A DNA stretch of 64,000 bases from Clostridiaceae bacterium (GCA_029256485.1 JAQSXU010000004.1:35132-99131); one strand, 5' to 3'; counted from the first letter of the stretch, positions 35,498 through 44,620 are shown. A program made the numbers and translations. Notes: generated by a model not told the origin, from the letters alone.

Positions 35498-35547
35498 TTG
35501 AAGCATTCAAAACAACCATTTATAATTTAATCATAGACAATAGTCAA
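35498..35547 (+). promoter_or_regulatory. Promoter with palindromic operator at +1 (methyltransferase)
   Basis: TTGAAG (35498), 17 bp, TATAAT (35521). The shared element ATAGACAATAGTCAA lies at 35533-35547, just downstream of the -10, where a bound repressor would block transcription. The element also forms a TTGACT-17-TATAAA promoter on the other strand. Confidence 0.6.
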
Positions 35548-35565
35548 CGAAAGGAGCTGAACAAT

Positions 35566-36654
35566 ATTAAATTATTAAATGACAACACAAATGTTCTTAT
35601 CAACGGGGAGAATTTATTAGGTTTAAAGCTGATACAAGGAATAAAGAAATTCGATTTCTGTATTATAGACCCTCCATACAGAACCCAAAATAAAAACTTC
35701 ATATATAATGATAATTTATTGAAAGACGAATGGGCAAGAAACATGGAGGAAAGATTAGAATTATTAAAGGAAATGCTTGATGATGATGGAGCAATCGCTA
35801 TTCATATAGATGATAAAGAATATGCTACACTCAAAAATATAATGGACAAGGTGTTTGGTGTAGAAAATTATGTTAATACATTTATTCTTAAAAGAGGTAC
35901 TAAAAACCTTAATAATCAATTTAAAAAGGTAAGTAGCTTAAATAGAGCGTTTGAGTTTTTAGTGGTTTATAAAAAGAGTAATAAATTTTATTACAAAAAT
36001 GCATATAAAGATACTTCTGATAAAAGAAAAGGTGGATACTGGACTTCGTTTAAATCTAATGCGGATAGACCTACTATGAGATATGAAATAGACGGTGTAA
36101 TGATTGACAAAGGACAGTGGAAATGGTCAAAGGAAAAAGGGTTAAGAGCTTTAGTAAATTATAAAAAGTATGAAGAATTATATATGAAGAATATGACTTT
36201 GAAAGAATATTGGGAAAAATATAGAGATAGTTATGAAAAAGAAACAGGATTCGAGCTTGAATTTGTAAGAAGGCATAAAAACTCGGTACAATATTGGGTT
36301 GAACCTGCAGATGAAACTTTAATGGATACAGATATGATGGAATATTATATAAATGATAATCAAGGGAAAAAGAAGTTCGGGTTTGATACAGTCAAAAATA
36401 TCAATACAGTTAAGAAGATAATCTCAATGTTTACAGACAAAAATTCAAAGATATTAGATTATTATGCTGGAAGTGGAACAACTGGGTGTGCAGTCATGGA
36501 ACTTAATCATGAAGACGGGGGCAATAGAATATTCGTATTAATAACTAATGATGAAAACAATATATGTACTGACATTTGTTTCCCAAGAATTTCAAATACA
36601 GCGAAAATTTATGAAAAAGAATTAGATTATATAATATTAGAAGATAAAAGATAA
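35566..36654 (+). CDS. DNA adenine-N6 methyltransferase (beta class), ATT start
   Basis: The 362-residue frame includes the catalytic DPPY at residues 35-38 and the SAM-binding LDYYAGSGTTGC near 297, the motif order of beta-class N6-adenine methyltransferases such as type III Mod subunits. The first ATG/GTG/TTG (TTG at 35719) would remove DPPY, so the real start must be upstream. AAAGGAG (35550-35556) is nine bases before ATT at 35566, giving (M)KLLNDNTNVLINGENLL. No restriction subunit lies nearby, so it is an orphan, perhaps protecting the element's DNA. The operator-type sequence lies 19 bp upstream. Confidence 0.85.
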   Translation: MKLLNDNTNVLINGENLLGLKLIQGIKKFDFCIIDPPYRTQNKNFIYNDNLLKDEWARNMEERLELLKEMLDDDGAIAIHIDDKEYATLKNIMDKVFGVENYVNTFILKRGTKNLNNQFKKVSSLNRAFEFLVVYKKSNKFYYKNAYKDTSDKRKGGYWTSFKSNADRPTMRYEIDGVMIDKGQWKWSKEKGLRALVNYKKYEELYMKNMTLKEYWEKYRDSYEKETGFELEFVRRHKNSVQYWVEPADETLMDTDMMEYYINDNQGKKKFGFDTVKNINTVKKIISMFTDKNSKILDYYAGSGTTGCAVMELNHEDGGNRIFVLITNDENNICTDICFPRISNTAKIYEKELDYIILEDKR

Positions 36655-36671
36655 GGGGGAGTATTTTTATA

Positions 36672-36929
36672 ATGAATAAATCAAAAATAAATATTGTAAA
36701 AACGGGTGCAGTTATCATATTAATAATTTCTTTTTTAATTATTATGTTTAGTTTTAATAAAACTAATTTAAGTGAACTACCAAATTCACAAAATACTCCA
36801 AAAACTACAGTAGATAGTGAAGATGTAGTAAATGTTATAAATCAGAATGGTGAAAAAGGAACTGTTATAGTTACTCAACCAGAGAATTACGAAGATATAA
36901 TTAATACTGTTGACGCAATAAGTTATTAA
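36672..36929 (+). CDS. Membrane-anchored small protein, 85 aa
   Basis: Residues 9-28 form one membrane span after a basic start; the rest is polar and acidic, likely outside the membrane. GGGGGAG before ATG; 17 bp from the methyltransferase gene, so probably co-transcribed. Unknown role. Confidence 0.6.
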   Translation: MNKSKINIVKTGAVIILIISFLIIMFSFNKTNLSELPNSQNTPKTTVDSEDVVNVINQNGEKGTVIVTQPENYEDIINTVDAISY

Positions 36930-36949
36930 TTTAAAAGGAGAACATCTTT

Positions 36950-37270
36950 ATGAAATTAGAAGACTTAAAAAGATTTACTAATCAAAAATATATTAACAGA
37001 AGACAAAGACCTATGGGAATTTCTTTGTCTTCTGTAGAAAATGATAGAATTAGAATTACAAAGCTTAAATCATACAAGTTAATGTACGGTGAGAAAGTAG
37101 CAACTATGCTATTTAAAGCAGAATGTGTAAATGAAATATATGAAAATAAGCTACATGTATGTGAATATTTTATAAAAGAATTATTAGATGAAGTTAAAAA
37201 AAACAATAGTGATAATGAAAAATTAATAAAAGATACAGAACATTTTATAACTAATATCTTTGTATTATAA
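36950..37270 (+). CDS. Hypothetical protein, 106 aa
   Basis: AAAAGGAG before ATG. A basic, helical 106-residue protein, not recognised. Last gene of the methyltransferase unit. Confidence 0.6.
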   Translation: MKLEDLKRFTNQKYINRRQRPMGISLSSVENDRIRITKLKSYKLMYGEKVATMLFKAECVNEIYENKLHVCEYFIKELLDEVKKNNSDNEKLIKDTEHFITNIFVL

Positions 37271-37442
37271 AAACCATAAATGGATAATCCTATAATGGTA
37301 TTATAACTTAATGAAACTTCTCTCTTAGACCAAATTAATCTTTCTACCAGTAATATTTTACTTAACAATAAAAGAGTTTGAATATAATATTCAGCAGACT
37401 TACCATTAAACTTAATTAAGATTATTCGTTAACTTAATTTTC

Positions 37443-37488
37443 AAAGAAAAAATGCATATCAGTCAATTCTGGTGTGCATTTTTTCTTT
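37443..37488 (+). terminator. Rho-independent terminator
   Basis: AAAGAAAAAATGCA / TGCATTTTTTCTTT hairpin. Confidence 0.75.
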
Positions 37489-37494
37489 ATGATG

Positions 37495-37523
37495 TTGACT
37501 ATATACAATATTAATGATACAAT
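37495..37523 (+). promoter_or_regulatory. Palindrome-type promoter 3 (membrane protein)
   Basis: TTGACT, 17 bp, TACAAT; the -35 runs into ATATACAATA, a partial match to the shared element. 35 bp before the gene. Confidence 0.65.
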
Positions 37524-37557
37524 TGACTGTAAAGTATAAAAGGAGGAGTTGAAAATA

Positions 37558-38379
37558 ATGAACAATTTTAGTAATTTTTCAGAGAAACCTACATCAGAAG
37601 CTGACAAAACAATGGTTCAAATGTATGGAACAAGTTCAAAATTTGGAGATTATAAAGAAAAGAACAAAAAACCTAAACAAAAGAAGATACAAAAGCAAAA
37701 ATTAGAACTTCCCGAAAAAATAGAAATAGAACATGTGGGTTATATCTTACTATCTATTGTAATGATTTTACAATCAATATTGTTTACTTTTAATGGAGAT
37801 ATAGGAAATGCAATAGGTGGTATTATCCTTGCAATAATAAGCATAATCATACCTTTAACGATAAGATTTGTGTATAACGATAACATTAATTATTATTTAG
37901 CTAATGCAACTGTGACATTAAAATCATTGTTCTTAAATTTAGAGATAACCTCTGGATTAATGAAATTATCTACGAAAATATTTTTTGCAAGTGTTGGAGC
38001 TGTAGCTATTCAGCAACTAATACTTAGACACTTTTTATTTTTACCTCTATCAAATATGATTTACAGCTTTGGATATTACGGTATGCTGTTTTCAAGCTTA
38101 TTGTGTTTCGCCAATAGAGAAACCAATGAACTCCATAAAGGATTTTCAATATATTCGAGTTGTGCGTTTTTATTAATATTAGAAAATGGATTTATAGCAC
38201 AATACAAATTTATAAATTACCATTTAGTGATATCTTTAATGATTTTTTGGACATTATCATGTTTGTTTAAGAAATGTGTAATAGAAGATATTCAAAAGAA
38301 AACGAAAGTTACTACAAAAGCAGAAAATGTAAATGATAACAAAATAGTTATTTCAGTTGATAATGAAGACATTATTTAA
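37558..38379 (+). CDS. Polytopic membrane protein, 273 aa
   Basis: A charged N-terminal 60 residues (Lys-rich KKPKQKKIQKQK) is followed by about six membrane segments (roughly 62-80, 85-105, 137-160, 165-185, 195-212, 220-240) and a polar tail. The ATG at 37558 is preferred over a TTG at 37549 that is two bases from AGGAGG. No known family. Its promoter carries the shared element. Confidence 0.7.
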   Translation: MNNFSNFSEKPTSEADKTMVQMYGTSSKFGDYKEKNKKPKQKKIQKQKLELPEKIEIEHVGYILLSIVMILQSILFTFNGDIGNAIGGIILAIISIIIPLTIRFVYNDNINYYLANATVTLKSLFLNLEITSGLMKLSTKIFFASVGAVAIQQLILRHFLFLPLSNMIYSFGYYGMLFSSLLCFANRETNELHKGFSIYSSCAFLLILENGFIAQYKFINYHLVISLMIFWTLSCLFKKCVIEDIQKKTKVTTKAENVNDNKIVISVDNEDII

Positions 38380-38403
38380 AATTATAAATGAAGGAGAATT
38401 TGT

Positions 38404-38964
38404 ATGCATGGGAAAGAGAATATAGAAGAAGCACTTAAAGGTATGTTTCAATCTTTATTAGAATCAGAAAATAGAAAAGTAAATAAAAACTATGGAGAAA
38501 TGATAAATAAATTAATTAACAGTGGATATGACATTGAAGAATTAGACACCTTCAATGTAATGGTTTCTTATCAGATAGAACAGATTTTGGAAATGGTAGT
38601 AGCAAATTTATGTAAGAATATAGACGCTGGAAACAATGAGTATAAACTAAAGTTCATATATTTAAAATATAGTTATCTTTCTAACAACATTGAAAAGCTC
38701 ATTTCGCTAAGAGAAGGGGGCTGTTGTTGTTCAGATAAAACAAGGCATATTTTAGAAGAATACAAAGAGTATTTAGTTACTGGAAATATACCTGAAGTTA
38801 ATAATGAAAGACATTTTTGGATACCTAATTTCGGAACATATAATAATTGGTTTGAATTGCTTGATAGTTTAATAGCTTTATACTATGGCTCACCAACAAA
38901 CTATATCTATGCATATAAGAACCTATTAGAATCTGAATTAAGAAATATCGTAAAAAATAAATAG
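38404..38964 (+). CDS. Paralogous family protein, short form (186 aa)
   Basis: Paralog of the 270-residue protein at 4510 (EEALKGMFQS, FIYLKYSYL, LREGGCCCSDKTR, FWIPNFGT). It stops at about residue 186, where the other copy runs on for some 85 residues, so it is either truncated or a shorter family form. The cysteine motif is CCC here. AAGGAG before ATG. Family unrecognised. Confidence 0.7.
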   Translation: MHGKENIEEALKGMFQSLLESENRKVNKNYGEMINKLINSGYDIEELDTFNVMVSYQIEQILEMVVANLCKNIDAGNNEYKLKFIYLKYSYLSNNIEKLISLREGGCCCSDKTRHILEEYKEYLVTGNIPEVNNERHFWIPNFGTYNNWFELLDSLIALYYGSPTNYIYAYKNLLESELRNIVKNK

Positions 38965-39085
38965 TTCATAGTCAATAAGTATCCATTATAGGATTTATAA
39001 ATTATAAAACATGACTAACCTTAATAAAATATAAAAACTAAACAAAAGGAAATATTCATATTATCTTGAAAGGAAGGTTATAAAC

Positions 39086-39235
39086 ATGGGCATTAGAATT
39101 GTAAATCCTATTCACTATATACATTATCAATTACCAGAACACAATAAAGTAGTTACAGTAAAAAAGGAAAATGAGAAAAAAGTTAATACTAAATCATTTT
39201 CGGAGTGTTTAAAAGAAGCGATGAAGGCAAAATAA
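39086..39235 (+). CDS. Small protein, 49 aa
   Basis: GAAAGGAAGG before ATG. A 49-residue basic protein with a C-terminal helix (SFSECLKEAMKAK). Not recognised. It directly precedes the hairpin array at 39492. Confidence 0.5.
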   Translation: MGIRIVNPIHYIHYQLPEHNKVVTVKKENEKKVNTKSFSECLKEAMKAK

Positions 39236-39491
39236 ATTACAAAGGCGAACTAAATACGGTTAAAATATTAGAATTTAAATGATGGAAGGTTTATTAATTT
39301 TAAATTTTTATTAAATAATGAACCTGGAAAGAGATTCATATTTAATTAAACAAGAAAAAGGTAAAATTTTGCTAAAAATTGATTAGTCGATTTATATTTT
39401 AAAAATTTTAGAATATAATAAATAAAGATTATTAAATCAGGATTGCAAATATTGCAAAAACTAAAAGTTAAAGATATTTTTCCCATTTTCC

Positions 39492-39794
39492 ATGCTTAAG
39501 AAAAGCATTTTAAATAGATATTTTGAAGAAATTTTAGTTATATAGGTTAAATTATTTCCATACAATATGCTAATTTAATAGCATTTCATATAGATATGAT
39601 TTTAAAAGGATTTAAATTATTTTAAATAGGCAGTATTAATTCCCATTTTACATGCTGATAAGCATTTAATATAGATTAGTAAATTTTTACTTAGAATTAA
39701 TTATTTTTAAAAGGTAATATTAAATTATTTTATATGCCATAAGGCATTTTATATATATTAAACAGGCGAGGGGACTTTTAGAGTCCCTTTTTTA
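39492..39794 (+). ncRNA. Array of four similar hairpins ending in a terminator
   Basis: Four short stems of the type ATGC(N)-loop-(N)GCAT at 39492-39508, 39567-39584, 39652-39665 and 39734-39747, spaced 75, 85 and 82 bases. Each is followed by TTnAtATAGAT or a close variant, and units 1-3 are preceded by a CCATTTTAC/CCATAC-like stretch. The series ends in the GGGACT/AGTCCC terminator at 39770. No frame longer than about 30 codons crosses it. It looks like a structured untranslated RNA or a repeated protein-binding site. Confidence 0.5.
39770..39794 (+). terminator. Rho-independent terminator
   Basis: GGGGACT / AGTCCC then T6. Confidence 0.85.
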
Positions 39795-39939
39795 TATGTA
39801 TTTTAAAAACAATTTTGTAAAATTCTTTTATTTACATATGATATGTAGTTTGTTATAATTTCAAATGTTGAAGATTTGCATGTTGTTCAATTAATTATTG
39901 ACAATTATTTGATATGATGAAAGGAAAGATTTAATATTT

Positions 39940-40182
39940 ATGAGTAATAAACAAATTAAACAAACTCTAAATTATGCAGGAGAAGTCTTATCTGGTTTAA
40001 GTGTTAAAGAAATTAGTTTAAAATACGGAATCTCAGATAGAACAGCTTATAGACATTTAAATGAAAAATTATTTAATGTTGATAAGAGTTTATACCATAA
40101 AGTGCAGGAAAGATTATCTATTATAAGAAGTAATAATATGACAAACCATTATTGGGATAATAGAATTAAGAAAGTTATTTAA
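39940..40182 (+). CDS. SpoIIID-like transcriptional regulator
   Basis: An 80-residue protein aligned in pattern with SpoIIID: LSVKEISLKYGISDRTAYRHLNEKL is the helix-turn-helix, followed by a second basic helix and the N-x-x-x-H tail region. SpoIIID is a mother-cell sporulation regulator of Bacillus and Clostridium. A mobile-element copy might adjust host sporulation or simply control element genes. AAAGGAAAG before ATG. The family match is good; target genes are unknown. Confidence 0.75.
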   Translation: MSNKQIKQTLNYAGEVLSGLSVKEISLKYGISDRTAYRHLNEKLFNVDKSLYHKVQERLSIIRSNNMTNHYWDNRIKKVI

Positions 40183-40248
40183 AATTTTTACAACAAGAAT
40201 ATATTCATTTTAAATGTAATTTGATAACCACTTATAGTTTTTTAACAT

Positions 40249-40276
40249 AAAAAAACAGCATTAATTGCTGTTTTTA
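40249..40276. terminator. Bidirectional terminator
   Basis: AAAACAGCA / TGCTGTTTT between convergent genes. Confidence 0.85.
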
Positions 40277-40280
40277 TATT

Positions 40281-40727
40281 TTAATTATTCAATTGATAAT
40301 AAGATTTATAATACTTTATTACTTCGTAAATATCCTTGTTTACATCTATATTTAATCCAAGCTTTTTAAGAACTTTTTTTGCATTTTTATTATTGTATTC
40401 GACTGGTTCGCTTATTTCTTCAAAATAATCAAATTCATTAATAATATCTTCAAGATTATCTGTTACCCCTCTAATATCTACAAAATATTGTTTGTCTTTA
40501 TATTTAAACACATTAAAGGCATGAATCAATACATTGGTTTCTATTTCTTCATCATAATTTACCCAAAAAACTATATTATATCCATATACTTCATTTATCG
40601 CTAAAGCAAATTCATGACAAATACCATGAAGCATATAAAATGCGTCTATAATCTCATTATTAACATTTAAAGTTTCAAGAAAATTGTAACCTTCATTATT
40701 TTTAAGATTGAAAAATCCCTTTCTCAT
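40281..40727 (-). CDS. Possible papain/transglutaminase-fold protein
   Basis: A 148-residue protein with GICHEFALAI (Cys37), LIHAFNVF (His69) and YFVDIRG (Asp84), in the order of a Cys-His-Asp triad, with the compact spacing seen in small transglutaminase- or NlpC-like enzymes and in some phage proteins. AAAGGAG before ATG. The catalytic reading is inference. It stands alone on the minus strand. Confidence 0.6.
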   Translation of the reverse strand: MRKGFFNLKNNEGYNFLETLNVNNEIIDAFYMLHGICHEFALAINEVYGYNIVFWVNYDEEIETNVLIHAFNVFKYKDKQYFVDIRGVTDNLEDIINEFDYFEEISEPVEYNNKNAKKVLKKLGLNIDVNKDIYEVIKYYKSYYQLNN

Positions 40728-40971
40728 TAAATATTTCTCCTTTTATTTTTATTCCAAAAAGAATCCCTATTATAGTTATTTAGATATTATATACAATCCA
40801 ATTCTTTAAAATAAATATTTTTGTAATTTCAGGACTGCTATTAATTAAATTGATAAGCATTATTAGCAGAAATCTGAGTTATTCTATGTAATTTTTTATT
40901 ACTATTAATCTATAATATAAAAATTAAAAAAATGGTAATCAAAAGATTATTATATATAAGGAGATTTCTAT

Positions 40972-41466
40972 ATGGAAAATTTATTACTTTACTTGGAAAC
41001 AAATTTAAAAGAATGGGGCAATGTAGTTTTCAAAATTTATCCTGAAGCTAAAACCGCTATTGAAAAGGGTTGGGAAAGTTTATATTTTCCAACGAACAAA
41101 GATACTTTTGTAAGCTTAGAAACTGATGATTATTATTTTGAGTTAGAAACTGACGGAGATGTTTTAATTAGTGTTGAAGAAAATGGAAAAACACAATTAC
41201 TTAGAAATAAAAACGAATCTGAGATTAGAAAATTGATTAACGAAGGTACATTATATGAAAATGAAGCCATATACAATAATTGGTTTAGAGTTAAAATTGG
41301 AAAAGTAATAAAAAGAGGGATATTACAAGGGGAAACTCATGTTCTATTTATGGATGAAGTTCTATTTGAAAAATGTCCAAAAGATTTAGATGAACTTGAA
41401 AAAGTATTTTTTAAATGTGTAAAGAATTTATGTAAAAATAATCACATTGACAAAATTGCTTGTTAA
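40972..41466 (+). CDS. Hypothetical protein, 164 aa
   Basis: AAGGAG before ATG. A soluble, acidic 164-residue protein with a beta-rich middle (DYYFELETDGDVLISVEENG), not recognised. Followed by a strong terminator. Confidence 0.65.
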   Translation: MENLLLYLETNLKEWGNVVFKIYPEAKTAIEKGWESLYFPTNKDTFVSLETDDYYFELETDGDVLISVEENGKTQLLRNKNESEIRKLINEGTLYENEAIYNNWFRVKIGKVIKRGILQGETHVLFMDEVLFEKCPKDLDELEKVFFKCVKNLCKNNHIDKIAC

Positions 41467-41489
41467 ATTAAAAAAATTAAATGACAGTA

Positions 41490-41527
41490 GGAATCGACTA
41501 TATTTTTAAATATAGTCGATTCCTTTT
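41490..41527 (+). terminator. Rho-independent terminator
   Basis: GGAATCGACTATA / TATAGTCGATTCC then T4. Confidence 0.85.
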
Positions 41528-41721
41528 ATGTTAATGCTTTATTATTGCAGAATACAGAAAAAGGTTATATAATAAGGAGGTTATTTACGTTAAAAAAAGT
41601 ATTATATGCGAACACTCTCACCACTTATTTTTAAGCTTAGAAGTTGCAATATAAAGTTGTGAACCATACATATATAAATCTATATAATAAAAATTTTAGT
41701 AAGTAAAAATAAGGAGGCAAT

Positions 41722-41904
41722 ATGGATAGAAATGCTGAAAAGCAAATAGAGAAAATAGCACAGGAAATATTAAATATCCCAACATTAGAAACAAGAAATT
41801 CTGATAGATTAGACTTTCATGAAATATCAGTATGGAGATTAAAGGAAGCTTTAAAAAAAGCATATTATGAAGGTGTCCAAGATTCACATGTAATAAAGAA
41901 TTAA
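41722..41904 (+). CDS. DUF6900-like small protein, 60 aa
   Basis: The pattern IAQEILNIPTLETRNSD, LDFHE and VWRLKEALKKAYYEG matches short clostridial and mobile-element proteins that I associate with DUF6900 (tentative name). AAGGAGG before ATG. 15 bp from the next gene. No role known. Confidence 0.65.
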   Translation: MDRNAEKQIEKIAQEILNIPTLETRNSDRLDFHEISVWRLKEALKKAYYEGVQDSHVIKN

Positions 41905-41919
41905 ATAAGGAGTAAAACA

Positions 41920-42159
41920 TTGAAAATAATAAATAAGCCTATTAAAGTTTTGGCAATATTTAATAAAGACGGGAGTTTCGAACCTGCAAAATTTGATTTT
42001 GAAGATACCCCTATAAGAGTGCAAAAGATAATGAAAAAATATGAGGAAAAGGCATTTGGTAAAACAAATATATATTTTGTCTGTATGCATAACGGAAGAG
42101 ACATATTTGAACTCAAATATGTGCTTGAAGATAGTATCTGGTACTTATATAAAATGTAA
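41920..42159 (+). CDS. Hypothetical protein, TTG start, 79 aa
   Basis: TTG start after TAAGGAG. A 79-residue basic alpha/beta protein, not recognised, co-transcribed with 41722 and followed by a terminator. Confidence 0.6.
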   Translation: MKIINKPIKVLAIFNKDGSFEPAKFDFEDTPIRVQKIMKKYEEKAFGKTNIYFVCMHNGRDIFELKYVLEDSIWYLYKM

Positions 42160-42184
42160 TAATTAATATTTACAACAAATACTT

Positions 42185-42218
42185 AGGCATGAGCTAATTA
42201 CAGCTCATGCCTTTTTTT
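42185..42218 (+). terminator. Rho-independent terminator
   Basis: AGGCATGAGCT / AGCTCATGCCT, T7. Confidence 0.95.
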
Positions 42219-42349
42219 GCTCATTAATTTTACTATTATTAGTCTAATTTAAATACCTTAAACATATCTATTTCATTACCATAATTATGTTATAAATTTC
42301 AACATAAAACACTATAATACTTACAAAATAATGCAAGGATGTAAGTATA

Positions 42350-42619
42350 TTGAATTTAGAATATTTTTTTAATGACAGTTATCATGTGCTTAAGATACTC
42401 AGTGGTAACCAAGTATTAATTAAAGAAGAAAAATATATTCCATTATCCCAACAAGAAATAGCAGATTTGGCACATTGCTCAAAATTAAAAATAAATAAAT
42501 TACTTTATGAATTAATAAAAATGGAGTTTATAGTTATGTATAAGTACAAGAGAGGGAAATATGCTTTAACGGATAAAGCAAATAAATTTTTAAAGTTGAC
42601 TATGGATATTGAACAATAA
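42350..42619 (+). CDS. Winged-helix regulator, TTG start
   Basis: An 89-residue protein in which LSQQEIADLAHCSKLKINKLLYEL (read in parts) is a helix-turn-helix and the following YKYKRGKYALTDKA is a beta wing; overall like a minimal MarR/Rrf2-type DNA-binding domain. AAGGATG before TTG. A candidate regulator for the shared palindromic promoters, but there is no direct evidence. Confidence 0.7.
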   Translation: MNLEYFFNDSYHVLKILSGNQVLIKEEKYIPLSQQEIADLAHCSKLKINKLLYELIKMEFIVMYKYKRGKYALTDKANKFLKLTMDIEQ

Positions 42620-42825
42620 ACAAGGCAAAGAAATAAGCTGATAGGCTAATAGGTAGGAATTGATAAGTAAAACAGGACAAATATTTTGTTTTGTGAATTA
42701 TTAGTTCCTATTTTTATTTTTTTTGTAAAAACGCATAACTTCATCAGAAGTATTTTAGATAACAAATTTTAGGAGTGATGAAAATAATGAAAAATTGAAA
42801 ATAAAGAAAAGGAGATGTATGAATT

Positions 42826-43680
42826 ATGAAAAATAATAATTTAAAAAATGCAAAAAAAGAAAAAAACGATGAATTCTATACGCAATTATCTGATATAGAA
42901 AAAGAACTAAAGCATTATAAAGAACAGTTAAAAGACAAGAATGTGTTCTGTAATTGTGATGACCCCGAATATAGTAACTTTTGGAACTATTTCAAATTAA
43001 ACTTTGAACATTTGGGGTTAAAAACACTTATTGCAACTCATTATGAAAAAGTAAAACCCTCTTATAAATTAGAGTTTGATGGCAAAGATACAATTAAAAC
43101 AGATTTAAAACAAAACGGAGATTTTAGAAGTCCTGAAAGCGTGGAAATATTAAAGCAATCAGATATTATTATTACAAATCCACCATTTTCATTGTTTAGA
43201 GAATATATTGGTCAATTAATTGAATATGATAAAAAGTTTTTAATAATAGGCAATAATAATTCAATAACATATAAAGAAGTATTTTCATTAATAAAAGAAA
43301 ACAAAATATGGTTGGGATACAGTCCTCGGAGTATGAAGTTTAAAATGCCTGATAATACATTTAAAGATGTCAATGCTTGTTGGTTTACAAATTTAGATAC
43401 AACAAAAAGACATGAGAAACTGATTTTATACAAGACATATAACGAACATGATTACCCTAAATATGACAACTATGACGCAATCAATGTAAATAAGGTATCT
43501 GCTATACCTTGTGATTATAATAGCGTCATAGGAGTTCCTATTACATTTATGGACAAGTATAACCCTAAACAATTTGAAATTATAGGACAAACAGGGGTTG
43601 ACATTGATTTAACAAAGGGTAGACCTTATATTAATGGTAAAAGAATGTATGCGAGAATTTTAATTAAAAGAAAAGGATGA
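42826..43680 (+). CDS. EcoRI-type adenine methyltransferase
   Basis: A 284-residue protein with the EcoRI methylase layout: KNDEFYTQLSDIEKEL at 13-28, CNCDDPEYSNF at 42-52 and the catalytic NPPF at 118-121. EcoRI-like enzymes methylate adenine; the member here is shorter than M.EcoRI (326). It is the intact part of what may once have been a modification/restriction pair with the decayed gene just downstream. AAAGGAG before ATG. Confidence 0.85.
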   Translation: MKNNNLKNAKKEKNDEFYTQLSDIEKELKHYKEQLKDKNVFCNCDDPEYSNFWNYFKLNFEHLGLKTLIATHYEKVKPSYKLEFDGKDTIKTDLKQNGDFRSPESVEILKQSDIIITNPPFSLFREYIGQLIEYDKKFLIIGNNNSITYKEVFSLIKENKIWLGYSPRSMKFKMPDNTFKDVNACWFTNLDTTKRHEKLILYKTYNEHDYPKYDNYDAINVNKVSAIPCDYNSVIGVPITFMDKYNPKQFEIIGQTGVDIDLTKGRPYINGKRMYARILIKRKG

Positions 43681-43691
43681 ATTTAAAATGA

Positions 43692-44501
43692 AAATTCTCT
43701 ATCAATTATCAATATTTTCATAACCTAACCCAAGATGAACAAGAACAGATTAAAAATTATGTATTAATGATTTATGTTTGTGAGGGAACTGATAAAGAGA
43801 AGTTAGAATGGTTTAAAATCATTAATATTGCTGGAGAAAAACTAACTAACCAGGAGTTAAGAAATGCTGTATATACTGGTGAATGGCTTACTGATGCTAA
43901 AAAGTATTTCAATAAAAATAGTTGTCCTGCATATGCCATTGCCAAAGATTATATGAATGGCTCTCCCATTAGACAAGATTATTTAGAGACTGCTATCAAA
44001 TGGATTGCATATAAAGATGGTATAGAAATAGAAGAATATATGGCTGACAATCAAAGTGATAAAGATGCAACAGAATTATGGAATTATTTTAAAAAAGTAA
44101 TCAATTGGATTGAACTAATTTTTACCAATCGAAGAAAAGAAATGAAAGGTATTGATTGGGGTAAATATTACAATACTTATAAAGACAAAGACTTTAATCA
44201 AAATGATATTGAAAAAGAAATAGTAAATTTAATGCAAGATGAAGATGTGTCAAACAAAAAGGCATTTATGAATATGTTATAGATAGACAAAAAACATTTA
44301 AATATAAGACTTTTTAGCGATAAAATGATACGAGAAGCTTATGAAAGACAAAATGGCATATGTATAAAATGTGAAAAACACTTTGAAATAAATGAAATGG
44401 AAGGAGACCATTGTAAACCTTGGCATGAAGGTGGTAAAACAACTGCTGAGAACTGTCAAATGCTTTGCAAAAATTGCAATAGAACAAAATCTGGAAAGTA
44501 A
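43692..44501 (+). pseudogene. Decayed DUF262-HNH (GmrSD-like) nuclease gene
   Basis: The frame encodes SINYQYFHNLTQDEQ, then EWFKIINIAGEKLTNQELRN (GmrS/DUF262 C-terminal half), an in-frame TAG at 44280, then an HNH domain: CIKC, GDHCKPWHEGGKT and CKNCNRTKSGK. The N-terminal DUF262 core with its nucleotide-binding residues is missing; the sequence starts right after a TGA. Thus it is truncated and interrupted. Such proteins act as restriction enzymes on modified DNA. The HNH part alone is still complete, but the gene is unlikely to be active. Confidence 0.8.
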
Positions 44502-44620
44502 GATAGTCTTATCAAATTAAATAATTGCCTTAAATTTATACCTAAGCTGTTTTAAACATATAATGTAAAAACAAATTTAAAAGGTGTCTTTAAGACAAAT
44601 AATTTACATAGGAGATTATT

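Noticed and set aside
38947..38975. Antisense palindrome-type promoter at the 3' end of the 38404 gene
   Set aside because: TTGACT-17-TACGAT fits by spacing, but the palindrome is poor and no minus-strand gene lies downstream.
39492..39794. Type III toxin-antitoxin RNA (ToxIN-like)
   Set aside because: The repeats are about 80 nt and imperfect, and the gene after the terminator is a SpoIIID-like regulator, not a ToxN-type nuclease.
41490..41523. Copy of the shared palindromic promoter element (GACTATA...TATAGTC)
   Set aside because: It is the stem of a terminator with a T tract; the resemblance is only to part of the element and there is no -10.
41574..41656. Tiny gene after an AAGGAGG site (reads KKSIICEHSHHLFLSLEVAI)
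   Set aside because: No accepted start codon, only about 22 codons and no homology I know; it may be a remnant.
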